64,000 nucleotides of DNA from assembly GCF_013522725.1 (NCBI RefSeq), contig NZ_JAAMRF010000002.1, positions 372,001 to 436,000 of the forward strand. Reading direction: 5' to 3'. Each line of letters starts with the position of its first letter. Within the stretch, counting starts at the first letter, position 1. The notes below the pieces were generated by a model. It was not told the DNA's origin. It saw only the letters and a list, made by a program, of their open reading frames with translations, and did not search any database. This document shows, one piece after another, positions 1 to 8,986 of this stretch. The position numbers were made by a program, and so were the translations under genes. Source of the stretch: Stutzerimonas azotifigens (lineage in GTDB: Bacteria > Pseudomonadota > Gammaproteobacteria > Pseudomonadales > Pseudomonadaceae).

Positions 1-228
1 AAGGATCGAGCAGCTGCCCTGGTCTTCCAGGGCGACCTGGACCTGATCGCTATCGATGTTGACGTACTTGCGGATCACCTCCACCAGCTCTTTCTGCAGG
101 GCCGGCAGGTAGTCCGGCTCGCTGCGCTGGCCGCGCTCGTGGGCGACGATGATCTGCAGGCGTTCCTTGGCGATCGCGGCAGGAGTTTCCTTCTTCTTGC
201 GTTCACGGAAGAAGTCGAAAAGATTCAT
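1..228 (-). CDS. minE: Cell division topological specificity factor MinE (3' end cut by window)
   Basis: The reverse strand encodes [12 protein letters not shown] and continues through [10 protein letters not shown] to the window edge, giving 76 codons of a protein usually about 84 residues long. The N-terminal amphipathic stretch and the [10 protein letters not shown] segment, which in MinE contacts MinD, are intact. MinE stimulates the MinD ATPase and drives the pole-to-pole oscillation that keeps the division inhibitor away from midcell. Its ATG overlaps the minD stop codon (ATGA), so it is translationally coupled as the last gene of minCDE. The C-terminal residues lie outside the window. 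Confidence 0.95.
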   Translation of the reverse strand, partial: MNLFDFFRERKKKETPAAIAKERLQIIVAHERGQRSEPDYLPALQKELVEVIRKYVNIDSDQVQVALEDQGSCSIL

Positions 229-1040
229 TCGCGACCTCCGAAAAGTCGTTGCAGGAAGCCGGGCTTCTTGATGTCGAGGAAGCGGTGCGCGACTTCCTTG
301 CCCAGCAGGCGGTCGACCGCATCGCTGTAGGCCTGGCCGGCATCGCTCTGGTCGTCGAGGATCACCGGGATGCCCTGGTTGGACGCCTTGAGGACGGCCT
401 GGGATTCGGGAATGACGCCGAGCAGGCGGATCGAGAGGATTTCTTCGACGTCTTCCACGCCGAGCATCTCGCCCTTGGTCACGCGCTCGGGGTTGTAGCG
501 CGTCAGCAGCAGGTGTTCCTTGATCGGCTCCTGGCCGCTTTCGGCGCGGCGGGACTTGCTGGCCAGCAGGCCGAGCATGCGGTCGGAGTCGCGTACGGAG
601 GAGACTTCCGGGTTGGTCACGACGATGGCTTCGTCGGCGAAGTACATCGCCAGGTGAGCGCCTTTCTCGATACCGGCGGGGGAATCGCAGATGACGTATT
701 CGAAGTTCTCGGCCAGTTCGGTGATGACTTTCTCGACGCCTTCGACGGTCAGCGCGTCCTTGTCACGGGTCTGGCTGGCGGCCAGCACGTAGAGGTTTTC
801 AAGGCGCTTGTCCTTGATCAGCGCCTGGGTCAGGGTCGCATCGCCCTGAATGACGTTGACGAAGTCATACACCACGCGCCGCTCGCAGCCCATGATCAGG
901 TCCAGATTGCGCAGGCCGACGTCGAAATCGACAATGACGGTCTTGTGCCCACGCAGGGCGAGGCCGGTGCCGATGGCAGCGCTGGTGGTAGTTTTGCCGA
1001 CGCCACCCTTACCGGAAGTGACTACGAGGATCTTGGCCAA
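225..1040 (-). CDS. minD: Septum site-determining ATPase MinD
   Basis: 271 residues. The deviant Walker A motif GKGGVGKTT sits at residues 10-18, as in ParA/MinD ATPases, and the extreme C-terminus ([14 protein letters not shown]) is the amphipathic membrane-targeting helix. MinD binds the inner membrane when ATP-bound and recruits MinC (inhibitor) or MinE (activator). It lies between minC, 93 bp upstream, and minE, overlapping by 4 bp. Length, motif and neighbours all fit the family, so the identification is secure. Confidence 0.97.
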   Translation of the reverse strand: MAKILVVTSGKGGVGKTTTSAAIGTGLALRGHKTVIVDFDVGLRNLDLIMGCERRVVYDFVNVIQGDATLTQALIKDKRLENLYVLAASQTRDKDALTVEGVEKVITELAENFEYVICDSPAGIEKGAHLAMYFADEAIVVTNPEVSSVRDSDRMLGLLASKSRRAESGQEPIKEHLLLTRYNPERVTKGEMLGVEDVEEILSIRLLGVIPESQAVLKASNQGIPVILDDQSDAGQAYSDAVDRLLGKEVAHRFLDIKKPGFLQRLFGGRE

Positions 1041-1133
1041 GGTGATTCACCCTAAAATATGAAAATGTCGGGTCCGTCGCCTTTTTGGCTGACAGAGCGC
1101 CGTTTGGTGCTTGTAAATTCGCGGCAGTATCCG

Positions 1134-1859
1134 TTAAAGGCGGGTGATGTTCAACACGTCACCGGACAGCCCGATCCGTACGGCTTCACCCCAGAGAGGA
1201 TCGCGTCTGATGTCCTCGGCGACCTTGTACTGACCCGCGATGGAGACCATTTCCGCCGCCAGTTGCTGGCAGAAAATGCGTGCGTTGACGTCGCCTTTGA
1301 TACCGGCGAGTGCTCGGCCCCGTAATGGGGCGTAGACATGGATGTTGCCGTCGGCGAGAAGTTCCGCACCGGGGCTGACCGGGGCGAGCACGATCAGGTC
1401 ACCGCCTTGCGCATAGATCTGCTGGCCGCCGCGAATCGGCGCGGTGATGACCCGGCTCGGGCGATAGACCGGCTCTGCCGGAGCGGCGGGCTTGGCCGGT
1501 TCGCCGTCGTGCGGGTCGATCTTGCGTTCGCGCGCGCCGGAGGGTGGAAGCACGGGCAGGTCCAGCGCGCTGGCCGCGCCGATGTGGGCCGCGTGGCTGG
1601 CCCTGATGGCGAGGGTGCGCAGGCCGTGGTGACGGCAGACGCTCATCAGCTCTGCCAGGTCGAATCGCTCGTCGGCCTGGGGCAGTTTGTCCAGCGCGAG
1701 CACCAGCGGCGTATTGCTGAAGAAGTTCGGCGCCTGCGCGACTTTGCGCGCCAGCTGCTGGTCCAGGCGCTCGGGATCGTTGTCGGCCAGCTCCAGGACG
1801 GTGATGGCGAGCATGCTGCCCTTGAGCTGGAATACGGGATCTTGATCGGCTTGGCTCAT
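1134..1859 (-). CDS. minC: Septum site-determining protein MinC
   Basis: 241 residues. An N-terminal domain (about 1-105) that in MinC inhibits FtsZ is followed by a Pro/Ala-rich linker ([16 protein letters not shown]) and a C-terminal beta-helix domain (about 140-241) with the conserved [15 protein letters not shown] stretch that dimerises and binds MinD. First gene of minCDE, transcribed away from lpxL. The 181 bp between the two starts must hold both promoters; I could not pick out clear boxes there. Confidence 0.95.
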   Translation of the reverse strand: MSQADQDPVFQLKGSMLAITVLELADNDPERLDQQLARKVAQAPNFFSNTPLVLALDKLPQADERFDLAELMSVCRHHGLRTLAIRASHAAHIGAASALDLPVLPPSGARERKIDPHDGEPAKPAAPAEPVYRPSRVITAPIRGGQQIYAQGGDLIVLAPVSPGAELLADGNIHVYAPLRGRALAGIKGDVNARIFCQQLAAEMVSIAGQYKVAEDIRRDPLWGEAVRIGLSGDVLNITRL

Positions 1860-2040
1860 GGTCTGCCTGCTACGGTAAATGGCGAGGACTTATAGCGGTC
1901 ACGACGCGGACCTGCAAGGGCAAGCGGCCTGCATCAGGCCGGTGAGCGGGAGTGTCCGGACAGCCGGAGGGCGATCAGGGCCGACCCGTTTCTGCGTTTG
2001 CCGTTAGAATGTACGGCTTTCCATCCGGTTCGAGCGTTTC

Positions 2041-2964
2041 ATGGATCGCCCCCGCTTCAGTCGCAAGTTCCTCCATCCGCGTTTCTGGCCGCTCTGGGCG
2101 GGGCTCGGTCTGCTCTGGCTGCTGGTGCAGCTACCGTATTCGGTGCTGCTGGCGCTGGGCCGCGCTCTTGGCGCGCTGATGTACCGCGTGGCCGGTTCGC
2201 GTCGCCACATCGCGCGGCGCAACCTCGAATTGTGCTTCCCGGAAGTGGCGCAGACCGACCGCGAGCGGCTGTTGCGCGAGAACTTCGCGTCCACGGGCAT
2301 CGCCTTTTTCGAGATGGCGATGAGCTGGTGGTGGCCAAAGGCGCGCTTGCAGCGCCTGGCCAGGATCGAAGGGCTCGAGCATCTGCAGCAGGCCCAGGCA
2401 GAAGGGCAGGGCGTGATCCTGATGGCGCTGCATTTCACCACCCTCGAGATCGGCGCGGCGCTCCTGGGACAGCGACATACCATCGATGGCATGTACCGCG
2501 AGCACGACAATCCATTGTTCGACTTCATCCAGCGCCGCGGGCGGGAGCGCCACAATCCGGACGCTTCGGCGATCGAGCGCGAGGATGTGCGGGCCATGCT
2601 CAAGGTGCTGCGCGCCGGTCGCGCCATCTGGTACGCGCCCGACCAGGATTACGGTCGCAAGCAGAGCCTGTTCGTGCCGCTATTCGATATCCAGGCGGCG
2701 ACAGTCACGGCGACCACCAAGTTCGCGCGGCTCGGGCGCGCCCGGGTGTTGCCGTTCACCCAGGAGCGGCTCGCCGACGGCAGCGGTTACCGTCTGGTGA
2801 TACATCCGCCCCTGGAGGACTTCCCCGGGGAAAGCGAGGAGCAGGATTGCCTGCGCATCAACCAGTGGGTCGAGCAGGCGGTGCGCCAGTGCCCGGAGCA
2901 GTATCTGTGGGCGCACCGGCGCTTCAAGACGCGGCCGGAGGGGATGCCCAGCCTGTATCGCTGA
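2041..2964 (+). CDS. lpxL: Lipid A biosynthesis lauroyl acyltransferase (LpxL/HtrB family)
   Basis: 307 residues, the usual length for the LpxL/LpxM late acyltransferases, which transfer an acyl chain from acyl-ACP to the lipid A precursor at the inner membrane. A hydrophobic N-terminal anchor (about 15-50) precedes the catalytic H-X4-E motif, seen as HFTTLE with His131 and Glu136. It is divergent from minC; the same min/acyltransferase adjacency is known in Pseudomonas. LpxL and LpxM paralogues cannot be separated from sequence reading alone, so the acyl-chain specificity is unassigned. Confidence 0.88.
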   Translation: MDRPRFSRKFLHPRFWPLWAGLGLLWLLVQLPYSVLLALGRALGALMYRVAGSRRHIARRNLELCFPEVAQTDRERLLRENFASTGIAFFEMAMSWWWPKARLQRLARIEGLEHLQQAQAEGQGVILMALHFTTLEIGAALLGQRHTIDGMYREHDNPLFDFIQRRGRERHNPDASAIEREDVRAMLKVLRAGRAIWYAPDQDYGRKQSLFVPLFDIQAATVTATTKFARLGRARVLPFTQERLADGSGYRLVIHPPLEDFPGESEEQDCLRINQWVEQAVRQCPEQYLWAHRRFKTRPEGMPSLYR

Positions 2965-3048
2965 GCGTTAGCCTGGGGTGTCTGATTCCTGCGACACGGC
3001 GATGCCCTGCTCAGGGCCTTCGCCGCTCGTGGCGATGTGCTGCAGATG

Positions 3049-3819
3049 TCACTCGTCGATTTGCAGCTTGCGCGCCCGCGTATAGACGTACCGCACCTTC
3101 TCGTACTCGAACGGCGAATTGAGCTGGCCGTAGCGGAAGTTGGTGGTGTAGCGGGTGTCCACGGCACGCAGCGCCGTGAGCTCCAGGTGCCCACCGCTCA
3201 TCTCCCCATAGCTCAGGAAGTTGATTTGCCGCTCGGTGCCGAAGTCCGCTACCAGGCCTGTGGTATCGCGCAGGTTGGAAGGACCGAACGCGGGCAGGAT
3301 CAGGTAGGGTCCATCCGGTACACCGTAGAAGCCCAGAGTCTGGCCGAAATCTTCGGCCTGGCGTGGCAGGCCCATGCGGGTCGCGGGATCCCAGACGCCG
3401 CCGACGCCGATGATGGTGTTGAACAACAGTCGGGCGGTGGTATCCATCGCGCGCTTGCCTTTGAGCTGCAGCACGCTGTTGACCAGATTGGTGACGTCGC
3501 CCAGGTTGTCGAAGAAGTTGCTCACGCCGCTGCGCACCACACGTGGCGTGACCTTTCGGTAACCGCTTACGACCGGCAGCATGACCCACTGATCGAGCCG
3601 GTAGTTGAAGTGGTACATCCGCCGGTTGACCGACTCGAACGGGTCGTAGACGTTCAGCGCCTCGAAGGTGGCGCGCTCGAACTCGTGCTGGTCCAGACCG
3701 GGGTTGAATTCCAGATCCCGCAACGGATGGGTAAAGCCGTCCTCGTCGACGTAGCGGGTTTCTGCCTGGGCGACCGCGGCGGCCAAAAGCAGGGGCAACA
3801 GCAGAAGGGATCTAGCCAC
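3049..3819 (-). CDS. mlaA: MlaA/VacJ family outer-membrane lipid asymmetry protein
   Basis: 256 residues with GTG start. The protein has a signal peptide (LLLLPLLLAAAVAQA) and the VacJ core: YDPFESVNRRMYHFNY, the NFFDNLGD segment, and DFGQTLGFYGVPDGPYLILPAFGPS. MlaA removes mislocalised phospholipids from the outer leaflet and passes them to the Mla transport chain. Oddity: the signal region ends in AQA with no cysteine, so unlike the classical lipoprotein form this copy has no visible lipobox. Its start overlaps the end of the upstream hydrolase gene by 8 bp, implying translational coupling. Confidence 0.88.
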   Translation of the reverse strand: MARSLLLLPLLLAAAVAQAETRYVDEDGFTHPLRDLEFNPGLDQHEFERATFEALNVYDPFESVNRRMYHFNYRLDQWVMLPVVSGYRKVTPRVVRSGVSNFFDNLGDVTNLVNSVLQLKGKRAMDTTARLLFNTIIGVGGVWDPATRMGLPRQAEDFGQTLGFYGVPDGPYLILPAFGPSNLRDTTGLVADFGTERQINFLSYGEMSGGHLELTALRAVDTRYTTNFRYGQLNSPFEYEKVRYVYTRARKLQIDE

Positions 3820-5110
3820 GGAAGAACTCCAGCATGTGTTCGGCGTTGACGCGGTAATTGAGGTTGCCGCAATGGCCCCCGTACGGGTAGAGCGTCAGCC
3901 GGTCGCCGAAAGTGCGGCGCAAAAAGCCGATATCGCCGGGCCCTAGAATGATGTCGTCGGCGTTGTGCATTACCGAGATCTTCGGGCTGTCGCGCAGGTA
4001 GTCTTCCAGCGCATAGAGGCTGACCTGCTGGACCAGTTGGGTCAGGCTGCCGCCATCGTATTGCGCGCGCCACATGGGGATCAGTTGCTGGGTCATATAG
4101 CACTCGAAGTCGCACAGCAGAGAGCGGCGGAAGAACGGCTCGAGGCTGGTGCCCTCGGTGATCGGGTGTTTCGGTGGAATCAGGATCCCGCGGCGGTTGA
4201 TCAGGTCCGAAGTGAAGGCGATATCGGCGGCGGAGAAGCGGAACGAGGTGCCGATGAGCATCGCCATCTCTTCATCGCTCAGGCGTACGGTCGATTGCTG
4301 AAAATCGAACAGCATCGCTTCGTCCAGATTGATATTGCCCTGGTAGCGGAAGTAGCGAGTGAGCTTGTCCATCACCAGCTCATAGAACGTCGTCTGTTTG
4401 TCGATGCCCTCGACGCGCGTCTGCACGAGCTTGTCGAGGTTGCGTATCGAGGTCTGCAGGTTCACCGGCGGGTTGAGCAGCAGCACGCGCTTGAAATCGA
4501 AGCTGTGGCGCGTTTCATCGAGGCGGCTGACGAAGGCGGCGTGCAGCGCGCCCAGGCTGTAGCCGGTCAGATGGAATTCGGTGACCGGCAGATCCCGCTG
4601 CTGTGCTCGTACGGCCTGCATGACCCGGTACAGGTCCTTGGCATCGTCCTCGCTCAAGCCAGGTGTGGCGTAGCGGGAGGCGGCGGCCATGAAGTCGTAG
4701 CTGGTCGGCGACGACAGCTGGACCACGTGGTAGCCGGCGCCATAAAAGATTCGCTTGAGCGATTCGGAGATACCGCTGGAGTAGTGCGCCCCGGTGCCGG
4801 CAATGATGAAGATCAGCGGCGCGGGACCCTTCTGGCGTGCCACGCGGTAGCCCAGGCGGGTCACCGGCCAGAAGTTAGGCGGCAGGGTGAACTCGCGCTC
4901 CGGACGCAGCTTGAGGCTGTAGTCGGCCTGGTCGATGTCCTCGTCACTGGGTACGACTGCCCTGAGGCCCGGCGGGGTGGTGGCGATCGTCGCCTCGAAG
5001 GGGTTGGTAAGGGGGAAGGCGTAATCGGCGGCATCTATATCCCGCGCGAACAGCGATGCGCTGGTGAGCAAGCTGCCCAGCAGCAGTGTGAGTGACCAAA
5101 ACCTGAGCAT
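3812..5110 (-). CDS. Exported alpha/beta-hydrolase fold protein coupled to MlaA
   Basis: 432 residues. The start at MLRFWSLTLLLG is chosen because AAAGGGA lies just upstream and a signal peptide (about 1-22, cleavage after LFA) follows directly; the frame stays open further upstream but has no better site. A nucleophile elbow GYSLG (Ser185), a late Asp in HNADD and a His in GGHCGN make a plausible catalytic triad. The natural substrate is unknown. The 8 bp overlap with mlaA and the shared export signal suggest an envelope lipid or ester substrate, which is inference. Homologues are sometimes labelled serine/threonine kinase, but no kinase motif is visible. Confidence 0.75.
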   Translation of the reverse strand: MLRFWSLTLLLGSLLTSASLFARDIDAADYAFPLTNPFEATIATTPPGLRAVVPSDEDIDQADYSLKLRPEREFTLPPNFWPVTRLGYRVARQKGPAPLIFIIAGTGAHYSSGISESLKRIFYGAGYHVVQLSSPTSYDFMAAASRYATPGLSEDDAKDLYRVMQAVRAQQRDLPVTEFHLTGYSLGALHAAFVSRLDETRHSFDFKRVLLLNPPVNLQTSIRNLDKLVQTRVEGIDKQTTFYELVMDKLTRYFRYQGNINLDEAMLFDFQQSTVRLSDEEMAMLIGTSFRFSAADIAFTSDLINRRGILIPPKHPITEGTSLEPFFRRSLLCDFECYMTQQLIPMWRAQYDGGSLTQLVQQVSLYALEDYLRDSPKISVMHNADDIILGPGDIGFLRRTFGDRLTLYPYGGHCGNLNYRVNAEHMLEFFRG

Positions 5111-5258
5111 GCAAAATCCCTTTCGGTGACAGCCCATTGGGAGAGAGTGCCTTTCGGCAATGAGTCCGGCATGACAACCGGTCGATCTGCTATATGACCT
5201 GCGTAATAGGGCAGAGTGCCGCTTCCTTTGTTCGGCTGCAATGCTCAGGTCAGCGGCA

Positions 5259-5480
5259 TCATGCCTGATGATGCAACCAGGCGTGAGGTGGGATGTGGCG
5301 TTTGGCGCCCTTGGCTTCGAACCGTTGCCAGATCTTTTCGTGGAAATAGAAGCCCACCGAATTGCACAGGGGTTCGATGGCCGCCACAAGGCCGCCGACG
5401 GCCAGGCTACCGGTCAGCGCATAGGTAACCGAGAAGGCGATGCAGAAGTGCATGAGCGTAAAGGTGATGGTCTTGAGCAT
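5259..5480 (-). CDS. DUF2061 small membrane protein
   Basis: 73 residues from MLKTITFTLMHF, preceded by a GAGG ribosome site. Two hydrophobic segments and the pattern HFCIAFSVTYALTGS...VEPLCNSVGFYFHEKIW (written here with a break; this copy reads AIEPLCNSV) match DUF2061, an uncharacterised family of small inner-membrane proteins. It is a single gene, upstream of and collinear with the hydrolase-mlaA pair but 148 bp away from it. No function can be assigned. Confidence 0.7.
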   Translation of the reverse strand: MLKTITFTLMHFCIAFSVTYALTGSLAVGGLVAAIEPLCNSVGFYFHEKIWQRFEAKGAKRHIPPHAWLHHQA

Positions 5481-5657
5481 GACAACCTCGGAATGGAGAC
5501 GGTGCGATGCTGAGAGGCTAAGCGTCCGCCCGCTCGTTCGGAAATGGTCGATGCATATCGGGTAGATAGTCGGCAATAATCGATTCGCTTGTTTCGATAG
5601 TTGATTTGGCGTGACGGGTTTCATGGCCGCGTATTTCGAATCGAAGGGGGAGGCGAC

Positions 5658-6053
5658 ATGGCTGATCGATTAACCGCCGATGCGATAGTGGTCGTACACC
5701 TTCTGTTCATCGCCTTCGTACTGCTCGGTGGACTACTGGTGCTGCGTTGGCCACGTCTGGCCTGGCTACATCTCCCCGCGGTGGCCTGGGGCATTCTGGT
5801 CGAGGTGCTGCATCTGGACTGTCCCTTGACGCCTTGGGAGAACCGCTTTCGCCAGGCTGCCGGGCAGGGCGGCTACGACGGCGGTTTCGTCGAGCACTAC
5901 CTGATCCCGCTGATCTACCCGGCCGCACTCACTCCGCAGATTCAACTGTGGTTCGGGGCGCTGGTCGCTGCGCTGAACGCTGCGATCTACGGACGCCTGC
6001 TCTATCGTCGTCGCCGTCACGGGCGGGTTTGCCGGGGTCATTCAGCGCCCTGA
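5658..6053 (+). CDS. DUF2784 family membrane protein
   Basis: 131 residues starting at MADRLTADAIVVVHLLF, with a strong GGGGGAGG ribosome site a few bases upstream. Three or more hydrophobic helices are separated by the conserved LHLDCPLTPWEN and EHYLIPLIYP stretches that characterise DUF2784. The family is uncharacterised. It is divergent from the DUF2061 gene and 66 bp upstream of the SDR gene, so the two may share a transcript. Confidence 0.72.
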   Translation: MADRLTADAIVVVHLLFIAFVLLGGLLVLRWPRLAWLHLPAVAWGILVEVLHLDCPLTPWENRFRQAAGQGGYDGGFVEHYLIPLIYPAALTPQIQLWFGALVAALNAAIYGRLLYRRRRHGRVCRGHSAP

Positions 6054-6119
6054 TGAAGGCTGGCGCCGGGGTTTCCTTCGCTAAACTCGTCGTAACAAAA
6101 CGAACGGAAGGCTTCCTCG

Positions 6120-6929
6120 ATGCAGAACCGCATGATGATCACTGGCGCCGGCTCCGGTCTGGGCCGCGAAATCGCGTTGCGCTGGGCCCGGGAGGGCTGG
6201 CACCTGGCGCTCTCGGACGTGAATGAGCAGGGCCTTGCCGAAACCTTACAGATGGTCCGAGAAGCCGGTGGCGACGGGTTCACCCAGCGTTGCGACGTCC
6301 GCGACTACAGCCAGTTGATCGCGCTGGCGCAGGCGTGCGAGGAAAAGCTCGGCGGTATCGATGTCGTGGTCAACAACGCCGGCGTGGCGTCGGGCGGATT
6401 TTTCGACGAGCTGTCGCTGGAGGACTGGGACTGGCAGATCTCGATCAACCTGATGGGCGTGGTCAAGGGCTGCAAGGCTTTCCTGCCCCTGCTGCAGGCC
6501 AGCAAGGGTGCCATCGTCAACATCGCCTCGATGGCGGCGCTGATGCAGGCGCCGGGGATGAGCAACTACAACGTGGCCAAGGCAGGGGTCGTCGCGCTCT
6601 CCGAGAGCTTGCTGGTCGAGCTCAAGCCAGAAGGCATTTCGGTGCACGTGGTCTGCCCGTCGTTCTTCCAGACCAACCTGATGGACTCCTACCGGGGCCC
6701 GACGCCGAACATGAAGGCCCAGATCAGCAAGCTGCTCGAGTCCTCGCCGATTTCCGCCGCGGATATCGCCCAGTACATTCACGAGGGGATGGTGCGCGGC
6801 GATTTCATGATCCTGCCCCACGACGAAGGGCGTATGGCCTGGAAGATCAAACAGCAGAACCCCCAGGCGATCTACGACGAAATGTTCACCCTTACCGAAA
6901 AGAAGCGCGCCAAGGCCCGCTCCCTCTGA
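6120..6929 (+). CDS. Short-chain dehydrogenase/reductase (classical SDR)
   Basis: 269 residues, a typical classical SDR. The nucleotide-binding motif TGAGSGLG is at residues 8-15, NNAG at 85-88, and the catalytic Ser137, Tyr150 and Lys154 (YNVAK) are present. The Asp at the end of the second strand (LSDVN) favours NAD(H). Homologues are annotated only as SDR oxidoreductases, and the substrate cannot be read from sequence. A rho-independent terminator follows, separating it from the MFS gene. Confidence 0.85.
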   Translation: MQNRMMITGAGSGLGREIALRWAREGWHLALSDVNEQGLAETLQMVREAGGDGFTQRCDVRDYSQLIALAQACEEKLGGIDVVVNNAGVASGGFFDELSLEDWDWQISINLMGVVKGCKAFLPLLQASKGAIVNIASMAALMQAPGMSNYNVAKAGVVALSESLLVELKPEGISVHVVCPSFFQTNLMDSYRGPTPNMKAQISKLLESSPISAADIAQYIHEGMVRGDFMILPHDEGRMAWKIKQQNPQAIYDEMFTLTEKKRAKARSL

Positions 6930-6950
6930 TCGATAGCTTGCTCATGAAAG

Positions 6951-6983
6951 AGCCGGGGAGTACGGTGGCCGCCCCGGCTTTTT
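6951..6983 (+). terminator. Rho-independent terminator after the SDR gene
   Basis: AGCCGGGG (6951-6958) pairs perfectly with CCCCGGCT (6972-6979) across a 13-base loop and runs into TTTTT. It lies 22 bp after the SDR stop codon and just before the GTG of the MFS gene. Confidence 0.85.
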
Positions 6984-7004
6984 CGACAGGCTTCGGTTGC
7001 CCCC

Positions 7005-8171
7005 GTGAACGTTCACATCCGTCTTCTTTTCATGCCCGCGCTGGTAATGGCCGCGGTCAATCTGCGTCCGGGCATCACCTCCTTCGCTCCGCTGATCGAG
7101 CGCATCGCTGATGAGTTGCAGCTCAGCCGCGGCCTGATCAGCCTGACCACCGCAGCACCCGTACTGCTGATGGGTCTCCTGGCCCCGCTGGCGCCACGGC
7201 TGGCGGTTCGTTTCGGACTCGAGCGCACCATCACCGCCTGCCTGCTGACCCTATGCATCGCCCTGGCACTGCGTCTGTTCGGGCACCATGCCGGGCTGCT
7301 GATTGCCACCGCGGTATTGCTAGGGGCCGCCATTGCGATCGCCGGCCCGCTGCTGTCGGGCTACATCAAGCGTCATTTCCGCGAGCGTATCGGCAAGACG
7401 GTCGCCTGGTTTTCGCTGAGCATGGCGATCGGCGGGACGCTGGGCGTGGTCCTTACCGCTCCGATCGCGCATCTGTTGGGCGAGCAATGGAATCTTGGCC
7501 TGGCGATCTGGACGATCCCCGCCGTGCTGGCGCTGCTGGTCTGGCTGAGGGTGCCGAACCAGCCTGAACCCTCGACGCAGAGCCCAGCCGGTCTGCCTTG
7601 GCGAGAGCCTCGCGCCTGGCTGGTGAGCATCTTCTTCGGGCTCCAGGCCGGACTCTTCTATGCACTGGCGACCTGGCTGGTCGCTCGTTACAGCGAGGCC
7701 GGTTTCAGCGTGCTGCGCGGCAACGCATTCTTCAGTGGTTTCATGCTGATCGGGCTGCCCAGTGCCTTCGTGATGCCCTGGCTGGCCCAGCGCTTCGGAC
7801 GGCGTCACCTGATGCTCTTCGGCTGCAGCCTGGTCGCGCTGTTCTGCCTGACCGCGATCACCTGGTGGCCAAGCGCTCAACCGATGCTCGTCTGCATGTT
7901 GCTGGGCATCGCCCTCAACGGCAGCTTTTCCCTGGCGCTGGCTCTGCCCATGTACGAGGCCGGCTCACCGCTCGCGGTAAGCCGATTGACCGCGATGATG
8001 CTGTGCGCCGGTTACGGGCTCGGCGGTCTGGCGCCCATGCTCGCAGGGCTGGGACGCGATCTGGGCGGTGACTATCGTGCGCCGTTCGCCGCCCTGGTCG
8101 CAGTGGCGGCGATGATGACTATGCTCAGCCTGTTTCTGCGTCCCCGCCGCGATGCGAACCCACTCGTCTAG
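7005..8171 (+). CDS. MFS transporter of the CynX/NimT type
   Basis: 388 residues, GTG start. About twelve hydrophobic segments; the opening NLRPGITSFAPLIERI and the short central loop resemble the cyanate/nitroimidazole-type MFS group. Substrate unknown. The gene stands alone: a terminator lies immediately upstream and 124 bp separate it from the next gene, so context gives no hint of what is moved. Confidence 0.8.
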   Translation: MNVHIRLLFMPALVMAAVNLRPGITSFAPLIERIADELQLSRGLISLTTAAPVLLMGLLAPLAPRLAVRFGLERTITACLLTLCIALALRLFGHHAGLLIATAVLLGAAIAIAGPLLSGYIKRHFRERIGKTVAWFSLSMAIGGTLGVVLTAPIAHLLGEQWNLGLAIWTIPAVLALLVWLRVPNQPEPSTQSPAGLPWREPRAWLVSIFFGLQAGLFYALATWLVARYSEAGFSVLRGNAFFSGFMLIGLPSAFVMPWLAQRFGRRHLMLFGCSLVALFCLTAITWWPSAQPMLVCMLLGIALNGSFSLALALPMYEAGSPLAVSRLTAMMLCAGYGLGGLAPMLAGLGRDLGGDYRAPFAALVAVAAMMTMLSLFLRPRRDANPLV

Positions 8172-8295
8172 GATGGAAGCTGTGGCGCGGTTCACCTCCT
8201 GCCGTGGCGCGCATGACCGTTGCGCGCCGCTGTGTTAGAACGCTGCGCAAACGCCCGACCCGTAACCTTTTGATCGTCTGCCCTGGAGTGTTCGA

Positions 8296-8724
8296 GTGGA
8301 GTCAGAATCCATCGTCTATGGCTGCATCCGTGACTGGCCGTCGGCGGACGACGACCAGCGTCGGCAGCGCCGACTGGCCAATCTGCGTGCGCTCGAGCAA
8401 TTGCCACAGGGTGAGGGCTGGCCGTTCATCGGACGGGAGATGTTTTCCTTCTGCGCGCAGGAAGAGATCGGCCTCTACCAGACCCAGGTGATCCACTTCG
8501 GCGCCAGCTACCGAGCGGTGGAATACGAGTGGGCGTTGTGGGTGGAAAACTTCGAGGCGCTGCTCAAGCAGCTGTACTGGACTGGCGCGGTGGTGCACCT
8601 GGAAACCGAGCTCAACGGTACCCACACCTTTCGCTGGGAAACCGACTCGGGGTCCCACAGCCCCAACGACAGCGGCCTGCGCATGCGCTGTTCGTGGGAG
8701 CGTGAAAGCGGGTTGCTTGGCTGA
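8296..8724 (+). CDS. Conserved hypothetical protein
   Basis: 142 residues from a GTG with TGGAG eight bases upstream. The protein is soluble, acidic and tryptophan-rich, with no signal peptide, membrane segment or motif I recognise. Phase and codon use match the neighbouring genes, so it appears to be a real gene. Its stop codon directly abuts the stop of the convergent YheU gene with no intervening base, so both must end inside each other's transcripts. Confidence 0.6.
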   Translation: MESESIVYGCIRDWPSADDDQRRQRRLANLRALEQLPQGEGWPFIGREMFSFCAQEEIGLYQTQVIHFGASYRAVEYEWALWVENFEALLKQLYWTGAVVHLETELNGTHTFRWETDSGSHSPNDSGLRMRCSWERESGLLG

Positions 8725-8955
8725 TCAGTCTTCCAGCCATTCGCGCGGTACGTCGCGCTTGAGTGCGAGCTGACACTGGCCGCTGTCCGGATCGAAGACG
8801 ATCACCGCCTCGCCCTTGTGCAGGGCGCGGCGTACTCGCTCGACCCGTGTGGATAGCGGCGTTTCGTCCCCGTTGTCGGTGCCGTCGCGGGTGACGAAGT
8901 CTTCGATGAGACGGGTGAGGGTGTCGGCTTCGAGCTGATCGTGGGGAATGAGCAT
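8725..8955 (-). CDS. YheU family protein (UPF0270)
   Basis: 76 residues beginning MLIPHDQLEADTLTRLIEDFV and containing RDGTD and KGEAVIVFDPDSGQC, the hallmarks of UPF0270/YheU, a small cytoplasmic family of unknown function. It lies 31 bp after the hybrid kinase on the same strand and is probably co-transcribed with it. The same kinase-YheU order is found next to the NAGGN locus in other pseudomonads, as far as I recall. Confidence 0.8.
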   Translation of the reverse strand: MLIPHDQLEADTLTRLIEDFVTRDGTDNGDETPLSTRVERVRRALHKGEAVIVFDPDSGQCQLALKRDVPREWLED

Positions 8956-8986
8956 AGTGCGCGGGTTACCTGGCGTGCGGTGACGC

